From Liquidambar formosana (lineage: Eukaryota > Streptophyta > Magnoliopsida > Saxifragales > Altingiaceae): a stretch of 64,000 nucleotides of DNA. The notes under the pieces were generated by a model that did not search any database, was not told where the DNA came from, and was given only the letters and a program-made list of their open reading frames with translations. The translations under genes were made by a program, and so were the position numbers. This document shows, one piece after another, positions 47,846 to 59,514 of this stretch. How positions within the stretch are numbered: the first letter of the stretch is position 1; the number at the start of each line of letters is the position of its first letter. The stretch is taken from contig CM077820.1 of NCBI GenBank assembly GCA_039720395.1, positions 10,329,338 to 10,393,337 on the forward strand, in the 5' to 3' direction.

Positions 47846-48129
47846 TGTTATGAATATTAAACATTGAGTGGACAATTGAGTGGATGTCCATACCCCCCCT
47901 CCACTTTGTGATAATGGGAACACCATCATAAGTGGGTTAGGTAATCCCATCATGAGGACCAAATACAAACAAAGATAAAAGGGGAAGGGGAGAAAGAAGA
48001 GGAATGAAGATGTGAGATATATTTTGGAGAAAATGAAGAAATGTGTATTTGGAGAGAAAGAAGAGAAAGAAAATGAATGAGAAATTTTATTCTTCTCACA
48101 ACTTGTTCTAAATTCTTGGTTTTACAACA
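47846..48129 (+). repeat. 5' LTR of the Copia element
   Basis: 284 bp, TG...CA, nearly identical to the 3' LTR. Confidence 0.95.
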
Positions 48130-48142
48130 CGTTATCAGCACG
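48130..48142 (+). other. Copia primer binding site
   Basis: CGTTATCAGCACG directly after the 5' LTR; a TTATCAGCACG variant of the initiator-tRNA-Met site is common in plant Copia elements. Confidence 0.8.
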
Positions 48143-48329
48143 AATTGCTCAAGGAATTTGTGAGCAATATCATACTACCACCATCTTCTTTCTTAACCAA
48201 TTGGTTGTGGTAAGTTGGTAAGTTGGTACGTTCTAAACCAATTTGATTGTGGTAAATTGGTATGCTCTTAACCAATTTGGTTGTGGATTGGTTTTTACTC
48301 TAAATTATATACTTGAATGGATGAATCCA

Positions 48330-48604
48330 TCTTCTCTTCCTGAAGCAAGAGAAGATTTAAAAATAAAACTTGAAGTTTTATAAATAAATAAAATGAGTGA
48401 TTATTCATTTTCTCTTCTTGAAGTAAGAGAAAGATTTGAAAACTTGAAGTTTTCTATATGAAAAGTTATTATTTACATGTTATCTTCATGAAGGAAGAAA
48501 CAAATTTCAATCTCCAAAATTATCTATAAGAAAAGTTGTTGTTCATATATTCTCTTCCTGAAGTAAGAGAAGATTTAAAATAAAACCTGAAGTTTTATAA
48601 TTAA
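48330..48604 (+). repeat. Four degenerate 65-75-bp repeats in the Copia leader
   Basis: TTCTCTTCCTGAAGCAAGAG, TTCTCTTCTTGAAGTAAGAG, TTATCTTCATGAAGGAAGAA and TTCTCTTCCTGAAGTAAGAG begin successive units, each followed by A-rich DNA and (A)CTTGAAGTTTT-like words. Each start can pair with itself (CTCTT...AAGAG). Confidence 0.85.
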
Positions 48605-48606
48605 AA

Positions 48607-49548
48607 AGAAAATAAAAGGGCAACAAAATATAGAAAATAGTACTCCGGAAGAAGCTATTGAACAAGAAATAAATATTCCCACAAATTCTGATTTAATAAC
48701 TCCTGAAGAGGAAAATGTCCCTGAAGAGACAGAAAACAATAAAGAGGGATATGTACATGGAAATGAAGAAATTTCCATAAACTATACATGTACAAAAGAA
48801 TTGTGGGATCGTTCAGAAGTGGTTATTAATGAATCATCTATTGGTACACCAGCAAAGATCAATGTACCAATTGGTAAGTCTACTATTATTGCAGCAAATG
48901 AATCATCTACTACACGCCTGAAGCGTGGTAGACCCTTGGGTTCAAAAGATTTAGTTCCCCGGAAGAGGAAAATAAAAGGGCAACAAAATATAGAAAATAG
49001 TACTCCGGAAGAGGCTATTGAACAAGAAATAAATATTCCCACAAATTCTGATTTAATAACTCCTGAAGAGGAAAATGTCCCTGAAGAGACAGAAAACAAT
49101 AAAGAGGCATATGTACATGGAAATGAAGAAATTTCCATAAACTATACATGTACAAAAGAATTGTGGGATCGTTCAGAAGTGGTTATTAATGAATCATCTA
49201 TTGGTACACCAGCAAAGATCAATGTACCAATTGGTAAGTTTACTATTATTGTAGCAAATAAATCATCTACTACACGCCTGAAGCGTGGTAGACCCTTGAG
49301 TTCAAAAGATTTAGTTCCCCGGAAGAGGAAAATAAAAGGGCAACAAAATATAGAAAATAGTACTCCGGAAGAGGCTATTGAATAAGAAATAAATATTCCC
49401 ACAAATTCTGATTTAATAACTCCTGAAGAGGAAAATGTCCCTGAAGAGACAGAAAACAATAAAGAGGCATATGTACATGGAAATGAAGAAATTTCCATAA
49501 ACTATACATGCACAAAAGAATTGTGGGATCGCTCAGAAGTGGTTATGT
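48607..49548 (+). repeat. 2.6 in-frame tandem copies of a 360-bp Copia hinge segment
   Basis: Units start at about 48601, 48961 and 49321 (exact 360-bp period, 120 codons). They are about 98-99% identical; examples of differences are 48653 A/G, 48748 G/C and a CAA-to-TAA stop in copy 3 (49383-49385). Each full unit encodes an acidic stretch (NSTPEEAIEQEINIP, TPEEENVPEETENNKE) then TTRLKRGRPLGSKDLVPRKRK, which has an AT-hook-like RGRP core and a basic cluster. This region normally occurs once between integrase and reverse transcriptase. Confidence 0.93.
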
Positions 49549-49715
49549 ATTTTCTTTCGCAGTAGCTACTGAAATTTCGAAAGATGATGATGATCTCGAA
49601 CCACGCACTCACAGTAGACCTGATTGGTTAAAGTGGTAAGAAGCAATCCAAGCAGAATTGGATTCGCTAGAAAAAACGTAAAGTATTTGGACCTGTAGTC
49701 CTAACACCCAATGAT

Positions 49716-51209
49716 GTGAAACCCGTGGGTTACAAATGGGTGTTTGTAAGAAAGCGTAATGATAAAAATGAGATCGTCAGATATAAAGCTCGTTTAGTAG
49801 CACAAGGTTTCCTGCAGAGACCTGGGATTGATTATGAAGAAACATATTCACCTGTAATGGATGCCATTACATTTCGATATTTAATTAGTCTGTCAGTCTC
49901 AGAAGGACTTGACATGCGTCTTATGGACGTAGTTATTGCATATTTATATGGAAAGTTAGATGCAGATATATATATGAAAATCCCTGAAGGATTCAAATTG
50001 CCTGAAGCAAATACATCACAACCACGAAATATGTACTCAATTAAACTGAGACGATCCTTGTATGGATTAAAACAATCTGGAAGAATGTGGTATAATCGTC
50101 TCAGTGAGTACTCAGTTAAAGAAGGATATATTAATAATCCTATATGCCCTTGTGTATTTATAAAGAAATCAGAATCTAGATTCGCCATCATTGCAGTCTA
50201 TGTTGATGATATAAATTTAATTAAGACTCCTGAAGAGCTCATGAAAGCTGCTGAATATTTGAAAAAAGAATTTGAGATGAAAGATTTAGGGAGAACAAAA
50301 TATTGTCTCGGCCTGCAGATCGAGCATAAATCAAATGGAATTCTTATCCATCAATTAGCTTATACCGAAAAGGTATTGAAACGTTTTAATATGAATAAAG
50401 CGCATCCACTAAGTTCTCCCATGGTGGTTCGATCTCTTGATATTAAGAAAGATTCATTTCGCCCCAAAGAAAATAATGAAATGCTACTTGGTCCTGAAGT
50501 ACCATATCTTAGTGTAATAGGTGCTTTGTTATATTTAGCACAATGCACTAGGCCTGATATAGCATTTTCAGTCAACTTATTAGCAAGATTCAGTTCTGCT
50601 CCAACTCGACGACACTGGAATGGTATTAAACATATTTTACGCTACCTTCGTGGAACTACAGATATGGGTTTGTTTTACTCAAAGGAATTAGCCCATGGTC
50701 CTTGTTTAGAAGGATATGCAGATTCTGGATACCTTTCTGATCCTCACAAAGCTCGCTCACAAACAGGGTATGTATTTACATGTGGCAATACAGCGATCTC
50801 TTGGCAATCTACAAAGCAGACTTTAATTGCTACATCTTCTAATCACTCTGAGATACTTGCACTCCATGAAGCAAGTCGTGAATGTGTATGGTTAAGATCT
50901 GTAGTCCATCACATTCGAGACACATGTGGGTTACCTTTGATTAAAGGTATGCCAACAACAATTTATGAAGATAATGCTGCATGCATTGCACAAATTCAAG
51001 GAGGGTACATCAAAGGTGATAGAACCAAACACATTTCACCAAAGTTCTTCTACACTCATGAACTCCAGCAGAAGCATGAAATTGATGTGAAGCAAATACG
51101 TTCCACTGATAATCTTGCGGATTTATTCACCAAGGCCTTACCATCGTCAACATTCAAGAAATTGGTATATGGCATTGGAATGCGTCGGGTTTGCGATCAG
51201 TTAAGTTGA
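49716..51209 (+). pseudogene. Copia reverse transcriptase and RNase H ORF
   Basis: The open frame of 497 codons has the Copia RT core (GYKWVFVRKRN, YKARLVAQGF, YEETYSPVMD), the catalytic AVYVDD motif, MKDLGRTKYCLGLQIE, the connection region and RNase H (GYADSGYLSD, SWQSTKQ, YEDNAACI, TKHISPKFF). It is long and intact, but its upstream reading is blocked by a stop at a conserved Lys position (49651 region) and by one extra A in the A-run near 49671-49677, and all upstream pol domains are gone. Alone it could not support transposition. Confidence 0.95.
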
Positions 51210-51467
51210 TACTTATCTTCTTATCAGGGGGAGTATTCATTTTTGGACATATGCACGCTGTACTCTTTTTCCTTCGCCTAGGTTTTGTCCCATTGGGTTT
51301 TCCTGACAAGGTTTTAATGAGGCAGTTTCTTTAGTGCGTCCAACACCACTCTAAGATTTACAAAAATGTTGTACTCTTTTTCCTTCACTAGTTTTTTCCC
51401 ACTGGGTTTTTCTAGTAAGGTTTTAACGAGGCACATTATCTTAGTGTGGTGGACATCCAAGGGGGAG
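51210..51467 (+). repeat. Copia 3' non-coding region with a duplicated module
   Basis: GTACTCTTTTTCCTTCGCCT...GGTTTTCCTGACAAGGTTTTAATGAGGCA (51258-51325) is repeated as GTACTCTTTTTCCTTCACTA...AAGGTTTTAACGAGGCA (51370-51434). This module is common before the PPT in plant Copia elements; the duplication may be ancestral. Confidence 0.8.
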
Positions 51468-51750
51468 TGTTATGAATATTAAACATTGAGTGGACAATTG
51501 AGTGGATGTCCACACCCCCCTCCACTTTGTGATAATGGGAACACCATCATAAGTGGGTTAGGTAATCCCATCATGAGGACCAAATACAAACAAAGATAAA
51601 AGGGGAAGGGGAGAAAGAAGAGGAATGAAGATGTGAGATATATTTTGGAGAAAATGAAGAAATGTGTATTTGGAGAGAAAGAAGAGAAAGAAGATGAATG
51701 AGAAATTTTATTCTTCTCACAACTTGTTCTAAATTCTTGGTTTTACAACA
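51468..51750 (+). repeat. 3' LTR of the Copia element
   Basis: 283 bp; preceded by the polypurine tract and followed by TGGAA. Confidence 0.95.
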
Positions 51751-51755
51751 TGGAA

Positions 51756-52371
51756 CCTTTTTTTCCAAAATCTATATCAACAGATTTTGTAAGAAAGTAA
51801 AATTTTCAACTAAGTGGGTCCTTTTTTGGCAAAGGGAATCAGCACATTGGTTCTCTTTTCTATTGTGTAATGCCTCTATCGAACACTGGTTGGAGCCCAT
51901 CACAAAGAACCCATAATGCCGCAGCTATCCATCCACTTCAGCCCATATCTCTAATAAATTAGACCAATCACTCTCTAATCAATGTGACCAATCATCCAGG
52001 GAAAATTACCAACTCACATGAATGATCAGATTTTTTAGACAGGGTGAGTGAGCCCTTTACTGCAAATAATTAAATGGCTCTAACCAAGCAATATTTGGCA
52101 GTTTTTGGGTATTTCGATTGGAACTGATAGTTCAGCTGGCAAATTGACAACCATACTAGCTATTTCCTAAAGTCCTCCAATGTACATATAGATAAATATG
52201 ACATTGAAATTGAAAAAAATACAAATAGCTAGTCTACAACAAGAGGCAAAATAGATTGCATTTTAGCTAGTTTGTTGGAGCACACTTTCAACTAGGGCAT
52301 AACAACATAAAGATCCCAACCGTGGAGTTGATCGAATGATCAAGTCTTGGATATGCTCTTTAAATGTGTTT
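51756..52371. other. Spacer, no gene seen
   Basis: AT-rich, no supported features. Confidence 0.5.
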
Positions 52372-52580
52372 TTTTTTTTTAATTTGACGGTTAGGGTGTT
52401 CGGGTCAACTTATACATACCTCGATTAAATCTTTTCTCAAACGATCTTAAAGACGCATTTCTGCACATCGGCCCGGTACATTCAAAAATTAATTTTTGGA
52501 ATGTTTTTCAAAAGAATCAAATCTAAATTGATAAAATAAATGATCTCTTTTTTTACCAACTGGACTAACTCCTTTAGGTA
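52372..52580 (-). mobile_element. SINE family 1, copy 3, with poly(A) tail
   Basis: The minus strand reads AAAGGAGTTAGTCCAGTTGG (A box), AGATTTGATTCTTT (B box), AATTAATTTTTGAATGTACC, ACACCCTAACCGTCAAATT and then a run of A (the T-run at 52371-52381). It lies about 350 bp upstream of the hnRNP start codon. Confidence 0.78.
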
Positions 52581-52639
52581 TGGAGTATATCACATCCATC
52601 TTTAAAATTTTAATCTGAATTGAAATCACGGCATAAGTA

Positions 52640-52925
52640 AGTCCTAGGTACGAAGAAAGAGAAAGAAAAAGAAAAAGGAAAATAGACCCCCTAAAAATCT
52701 CATTACCTCATTATCTTACCAACAGTCCCTCCATACTTTCGGTTGAGTATAGACTATTTCTCTCTCTTTAACACCAAGCCTCTGTTTCATATTTCGCTAT
52801 ATCCCCTACCTTCTTCCACTCTTCCACTTCCATCTTCGTTCAAAGCCCCAATTCTCCCTCTGTTCGTGTTCTAACCTAGCCCATTCTAGAGAGAGAGAAA
52901 CTAGGGAGAGAGAGAGAGAGAAAAC
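52640..52925 (+). promoter_or_regulatory. Promoter and 5' leader region of the hnRNP gene
   Basis: CT- and GA-rich tracts (52752-52760 and 52890-52920) directly precede the start codon at 52926, typical of plant 5' leaders. TTGAGTATAGACTATTTC (about 52742) includes a weak TATA-like word. Confidence 0.45.
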
Positions 52926-55900
52926 ATGCCGCCGCGATCGGCGAATCGGAAGGCGTCGGCGGGGAAGGCGAAGAAGTCGACGCCGAAATCGAAACGGAAC
53001 GACGCTCAATCAAGCGTCGTCGACGCCGAGGAAACAACCGTTTCCGTGGCGGTGGATCCGTCGACGCCCGTCGCGGAAACGAAAGAGATAGAATGTTGGA
53101 TAATTGATCCAGAAGGAAGAGACTAAACCTCAAGCAGATGATGTATGTGCAACAAATGTTCTAGAAGAAGAGGGGAAGGTTCTAGGTGCTGAGGAAGGGA
53201 AGGTTATAGAAGGCGAGGAGGTTTCAGCGGGGCGAATATGGAATCGAGAGAGAAAATAAGGGTTTGGAGGCGAATTGTGTGGAAACTGAGGTGGTGGAAG
53301 TGGACGTGAAGGAGGAAGTGATCGTGGAGGAGGAGAAGAATGTGGATATTGCTATGGAAGGTAATTCAATTTTGAGCAGGGAAGTAATTGAGGAGGAGAA
53401 GAAGATGGATACAATTGTGATGGAAGTTAATTCGAATTTGAATGGTGAAAATGTCATCGAGAAGGGTGACGTTGCGAGCGAGGAGAGAGAGAAGTGGAGG
53501 GTGGAGAGAATGAAGGTGAGGGTAATGAAAATGGTGATGGTACTCAAATGGGTTTCGACCAAGGTATGAAAAGATTGTTCGTTTGCTTGTTCGTTTGCTT
53601 GTTCTTTGTTGTTTGGAATATATTGTTGCGTTGTCTTTTTAAAGCGAGGGTTTTAATTGATGAGGATTGGCATATTTACACTTTTCAGTGATTTTGTGGA
53701 ATTAGGGATTGGAAGATGTGTGGTTTTTGGGTTAGGGCTACAAACTAGTGAATGTGCCATAGGTAATGTGCTTGGATTTTTAGATCAATTTTAGTTCTAC
53801 TATGATTTTTTTTTTTTTTTTCAAATGATTTTTCTGGTTCACAATGTGAATTTGATTTTTAAAAAATAACACAAGGTTAGAAATTTGAATGTAGTGTTAA
53901 CTAACCAACTCATCTAAAGCCCAAGCTGTTAGAGAGGGGGAGAATGCTGTATAGCAAAGGGTTTTAGCTTTTACTATAGTCCGGTAGTAGGATTTAAACC
54001 AATTTTAGGCTTACATAGATGGTTTTTAAGATTTTTGGTTTGCACTGGATTTTATTCGTCTGCATAAAGTAAATTTCAGTTCTATTTTTTTGTTCTTGTT
54101 CTTGTCTAAATGACTCGGGTGGGTTGTGGACATAAGTTGATCTTGTCTGACTTAATTATTGCACCGCCTTAAAGGAGAATAAGAAAATAATAAAATCTGG
54201 GTGGTTCTCTTTATTAAACTATTCAGCACCAGTGGAATATGTTTAAGCAAGGTATATTGTGAGGGCAAATTAATGAGGGGAAGCACAAGAGGAACCATGG
54301 ACTAAAGGATGTGGAACATGATCCATACTAGTGGGCTTTGAATCCTGTTGTTTGGCTTATCACCGCTATCCTTAAATTGTAGGCAGCATGTTGTTCACTT
54401 CAAGTTGAGGGTTTGGCTACATTCTGATGAAGAAGTTATTTCTATGAATGAGATGGTAAAAGGTGAAAGCTATTTGATTTTGAGGAACCTACCAATCAGT
54501 GGTCGGTGAGAAAGGATTAATATTTGTTTCTCTAATATTGTGAGATGTTGAGGATTATGTTGATATCCCCATAATAGGATCACAACGAAAGTCCTTAGTG
54601 GCCATTTCTTTTCAAATTTTGAATCCTCCAATCTATGCCATGCATCATATAAGCCAATCTTTCACTTTTCAATATTTAATGTCTTGAAAGAACATAGTGT
54701 TCTGCTGCACCGATTGCCTTACATTCTTATTTTAATGTATCCCCAGTTTTGAAAGGAGACTAGCCAATTTCACACTTTGCAAATTTAGTTTCTTGAAAAA
54801 GAAAACAACCTGTTGTGTTACTGCTTCAACTATCAATTTCACTCTTTTTTTACCTTTTTATTTTGCTAGCAAAAAAAGAGCTAGTTGGGATGACATTTCT
54901 ACCATGTCATATATTTAGTCTCATGATTTTTTGTGTATCTACTTGTGCATCTTCTCACTGCCATTACTGTCCCTTGTATATCTCTTGAGTACTGTTTGTC
55001 GAGTGTTCAATTTTTTTCCCCATTTTATTGCTGATGATGAAGGTTATAAGTTTTAACAAAATATTTTGACTCTAGTAGGTGCAGAACCTGAATTCAGTAG
55101 AAGAAGAGACTCCTGCTTCTCATTTTGAAGAGCTGAAAGCACTTGAAGAAGGTGGTGACATTCTTGATGTTAAAGAAGGTGGTGATGGTGAAGGAGAGGG
55201 TAAGAATAGTGGAGATGACGAGGAAGCTAGTGAGGATGATAATGAAGAAGAAAATGAAGATGATGAAGAGGACGAAGATCCTTCTGAGTTTATCCACGAT
55301 TCTCTTACTGATAGGAAGATACAAAAGGATTTAGAAATTTATATAGGAGGATTGGATAAAGGGGCAGTTGAAGAAGACCTGATTAATATCTTTGGAAAGT
55401 TTGGGGAAATCCAAGAGGCAAGGATAGTGAAGAATTCTACTACAAAGAAAAGCAAAGGATTTGCATTTATTCGCTATGCCACTGTTGAACAAACCAAGAA
55501 TGCGCTGTCAGAGTTAAAGGATGGGATCGAGGTATTAAATATCATATTTTAAAACTTTTTTTTTTTAATAGAAATTTATTTATTATTTTCTCTCTTTTTG
55601 TTAAGGTGAGAGGAAAACATGTTAAGATATCAGCGAGCCGGGATAATGATACACTTTACATGGGCAACATATGTAATACATGGACCAAAGAAAAGGTAAC
55701 AATTATTATGATGTGATGTTACTGTCCAATTTTTCACAAGCTCATCTTGCAAGTTACTTGAATGATCGTATGTTAATTCCATGTTATAGATTATCTTTTA
55801 ACTTGTTATTGAGGGCTATGCCTTGTATTCAGGATCTTATATTGTCTTTTTGTGATTTCAAGATACTTGAGACATTGAAAGGCTTTGGAATTGAACAAAT

Positions 55901-58900
55901 TGAGGAGATTACAATTACCGAATAATCCGAAGAAGGAAGGGAAGAGTAGAGGTTTTGCTTTTTTGGAATTTAGCACCCACTCTGATGCAATGGCAGCATT
56001 TCAACGACTAAGAAAGCCAGATGCTGTGTTTGGTCATGATAGAAGTGCTAAAGTTGCTTTTGCACAGACCCCAATGCATCCCAACGAGGAAATTATATCA
56101 CAGGTTGGGAATCTAGGTTATGCTATGACTTTTCTTATTTGGTGTGGAAAACATGTTTCTGGATGGCTTGTTTGGAAATTGAATTTGATTTATATGTTAC
56201 TTAAATTCATTATTGAGTTGAATTATAAAACTGATAGAAATACTTTGCCCATCTATAATGCATACACACAGTGTACTTAACAAAAAAATTAGATTGTGTG
56301 GTGTTCTATACCTTGTGCATTGCCATCTTTTTTTAAATTTTTTTTTTAAAAAAAAATGATGGTAAAGTCTATTGCGTATTAAATACAAACAAAAAAGCCA
56401 GAAGGCTTAGTACATGCGAGAGAGAGAGAGAAGGGTGTTTGCTATCTTTCTTCTTTCTAGACAGAATTGCCTTTACAAATTTTAGAAGAAAAAAAAGAGA
56501 GAGAGAAAGCATCCCACAGCTTCTACACATGCATATGAGCCTGAAACTTTTACTGGGGTTGGGCCATTTTCTGTTTGGGACTTGGTCCTAAAACTGCACC
56601 AGTCTGACTAGACTGAGCCATTTCTTGTAGAGCTGAACTATATGGTGAATAAGACATCATGTGTTTTTAATAAAATCAGTTGACGTGTTTATTTTAAGAT
56701 ATAGAAAATGCACTTTTGCTTATTTTTAATAAAATCAGTTGACATGTTTATTTCTAAGAATAGAAGACTGCACTTTTGCAGTTTTGCTTATAAGATTACT
56801 GCTTATACTTGAATTCATTTGGTGTCATCTTTAGTAATGTAAGAAATGACACTTTACCTTGTCCTGTGGTAGATAAAAACTGTATATGTTGAAGGCCTGA
56901 CTGATGCTTGGGACGAAGAGAAGGTGAAAGAGATCTGTAAACAATATGGTGAGATTGAGAGAGTTAAATTATCTCGGAATCTCAAAACCAAACGCAAGGA
57001 TTTTGGATTTATTACTTTCTCCTCTCGAGAAAGTGCTCTAGCGTGCATGGATGGGATCAATAATGCTCAGATTGCGGAAGGAGAAGTCAAGGTGATTATG
57101 TGGCATGCCTTGCATAGTGTTTTTGATCTTGAAGTAGCATTGTTAAGTGTCATTCTTTGTTGCAGGTTAAAGCCAACATTGCAAGGTCTCAATTCAGGGG
57201 TCGGCTTCAAAAAAGTACACGTGGTGGATTCAAGGTTAAGAAAGAGAGTGGAACCACTGGAACAAGCTGGATCATCGAAGATGAAAGGTCATGCCAAGCC
57301 TGAAGGGGCTGAAAAAAAGAGTGAAAGGACAGAGCAAGCTGGACCACCAAAGGTGAAAGGTCATGCCAAATCCAGAGCAGGCTGAAAAGAAGGGAAAGGC
57401 AGTGGCTCAAGAGAAAGCGAAAGCTCTTCCCAATTCAAAAAGTGCTAGAGGAGGTAAATCAAATAAACGCGAAAATAGTGTTGCTAAAGGTCAAGTTGTT
57501 GGGGTGCCATCCAATTCAGAAAGAACAAATCGCAAGAGAAAGGACTTGCCTTCAAAGGTTGATGGTCGTGGGAGGAGAGACACGGACCATGGTTACAGTC
57601 GGAGGCCAACCAAGAAAGCACGAGGTAGTTGTACTTTTAGTGCCTCAATTAGTTAGCCGATTTAACTTCCTTTTTTTAATTAATTATATTGGAAGTTGGG
57701 CGAATGAAGTTTCTGCTCTGGATATGCAGGCAATATGCAGGGTAGGCAAAGCAATGCTTTTAGGAACCCAAGGAGCAACCCTCATTCTGGAGAGGGACCA
57801 GTTTATGCTGCCGATTCTGTTGCATATAGAAATCCATATGCATCGGGATATGCTGCATCCAGTAGTAGTTACCCTGTCCATGCCTATGGGGCAATTCCTG
57901 GACCTAAAAGGTGCCACTCAGATATGGTAATTCATATTCTTCTACACATCATTCCGATAGTCGTAGCCTCGTGCTGGTTTAATAATGTGAAATGGTGCTT
58001 TACAGGAACCTCATGCTGGATATCTAGAACCAGCTGTTGGGAAACGAGGCCGACCTCTTGCAGCAGGATACCTTGAGTCCGCTGTTGGAAATCAAGGCCG
58101 AGCTCATCCAGGATACGTTGAACCTCCTCTTGCAACACGAGGCCAACCTCATGCAGGATACATTGAACCTGCTTTTGGAAATCAAGGCCATGATCCATAT
58201 GACTATGGACACAGAAGGTTTTCCTCAGAATTTTTTATTTTATTTTTTTGAGCTTCAAGTAGCTAGTTTAATCAGGTATGCTTATTGTTTACGTTGGTCA
58301 GCAGAGTTGGTGGATACGATAGCCAAGGCAGCAGAGGCTCTGCTTATGGGGCAGGTAGCATTTTGTTTTTTTAACTTTGGTCCCTTTTATCCTCTTGATG
58401 TTTTACTTCTTATTTGTGGCATAAACACCCCCCCCCCCCTCCTTCCCCCTCTTTGCTTTCTTTTCTCTCTTCTCAAGTTTATCGTAGACTATATTAAGTT
58501 TTTGCAAAGTAGGAGATATGGCAAATAAAGGCCATTTAGCAGAATTTTTTCCTCCCAATTTCCTGTAATATATGTTAATGTTTACTAGATTTGGCTTCTG
58601 ACTTTTAAGTTGGGGTCAGCACAATTCTTTTTCCTTTTCCATAGCAAATCCTTTTTTACTTTAGTTAAAATTTTAATTTTAGGGCAAATAATACAAATTA
58701 GTGTAAGAAATAGACAGTTTACAAACCAGCTTTTACAGATCCTGTGGGACATTTCGTGGGAAGAGGTTTATTGCAAATCAACCTTATGATCTCTTAAGAG
58801 ATTATTGGGGACTAGGTTTAATTGACCTCATGCTTTGGGTGGATGGACAATGATCCCACTTCTCTTTAACTAAACTCACCGCTTACATTCACAATTCTTG

Positions 58901-59464
58901 CACCTCTCTAATAATCAATAAAAGAACTTTGATGCATTTTTGTCAAATACCCTTCTTGAATATGTTCTTCTTTTAAATGCTTAGAAATCAGAAGCAAGGT
59001 GTTTTATGTGTAATGATTATATTGCTCACAAGTTGAATTCATGCTTGGGGGGATATGCCAAGTATCAACTTGGGATCACGTCTTCTTAGGGCTATTCTGG
59101 ATGTACAATGCGAGTGCTATCTGTTGATATGCTTCAGGAATTATATTTGTAGTCTCAATACATGATTTCACCTTAAATTATTTTGGATTATGATTTGTTT
59201 TATTTACTTCAGTATCTGAACTGGTTGAATTCATTGTTAGTGCAGTATTTTATTTTTATTTTATTTTTATAATTATAAAAGGAAGATAAATGTTGAGGAT
59301 GAATCATGGTTCTTTTTCTAGCATTCTGCATGATCTATATAATTATGTTGTGAGTTCTGACATTTTTCTCATGCCATTGACCTGCCTTATATTTTGTTGT
59401 TGCTGTAGGGTCAGCTCTTCCACCTTCCTATGTTACAAACACCACAAACTATGCCGGATATGAG

Positions 59465-59514
<50 letters not shown>

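Larger units (their letters stand above)
47846..51750 (+). mobile_element. Young Copia-type LTR retrotransposon, internally deleted
   Basis: LTRs are 47846-48129 and 51468-51750 (TGTTATGAATATTAAAC...TTTTACAACA), with a perfect 5-bp target duplication TGGAA at 47841-47845 and 51751-51755. The LTRs differ by about two substitutions and one C-run indel. A PBS CGTTATCAGCACG follows the 5' LTR and a polypurine tract AAGGGGGAG (51459-51467) precedes the 3' LTR. Order inside: non-coding leader with four hairpin-like repeats, a hinge segment amplified as 2.6 copies of 360 bp, then reverse transcriptase and RNase H. Gag, protease and integrase are missing. Near-identical LTRs mean recent insertion, so this crippled copy was probably mobilised by a complete relative. 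Confidence 0.96.

Noticed and set aside
48575..49498. Minus-strand ORFs of 67-118 aa repeated three times
   Set aside because: They are antisense shadows of the Copia hinge repeats.
53264..53569. Separate downstream gene starting inside hnRNP exon 1
   Set aside because: It is a continuation of the same acidic N-terminal region after frame breaks; composition and position fit one exon.
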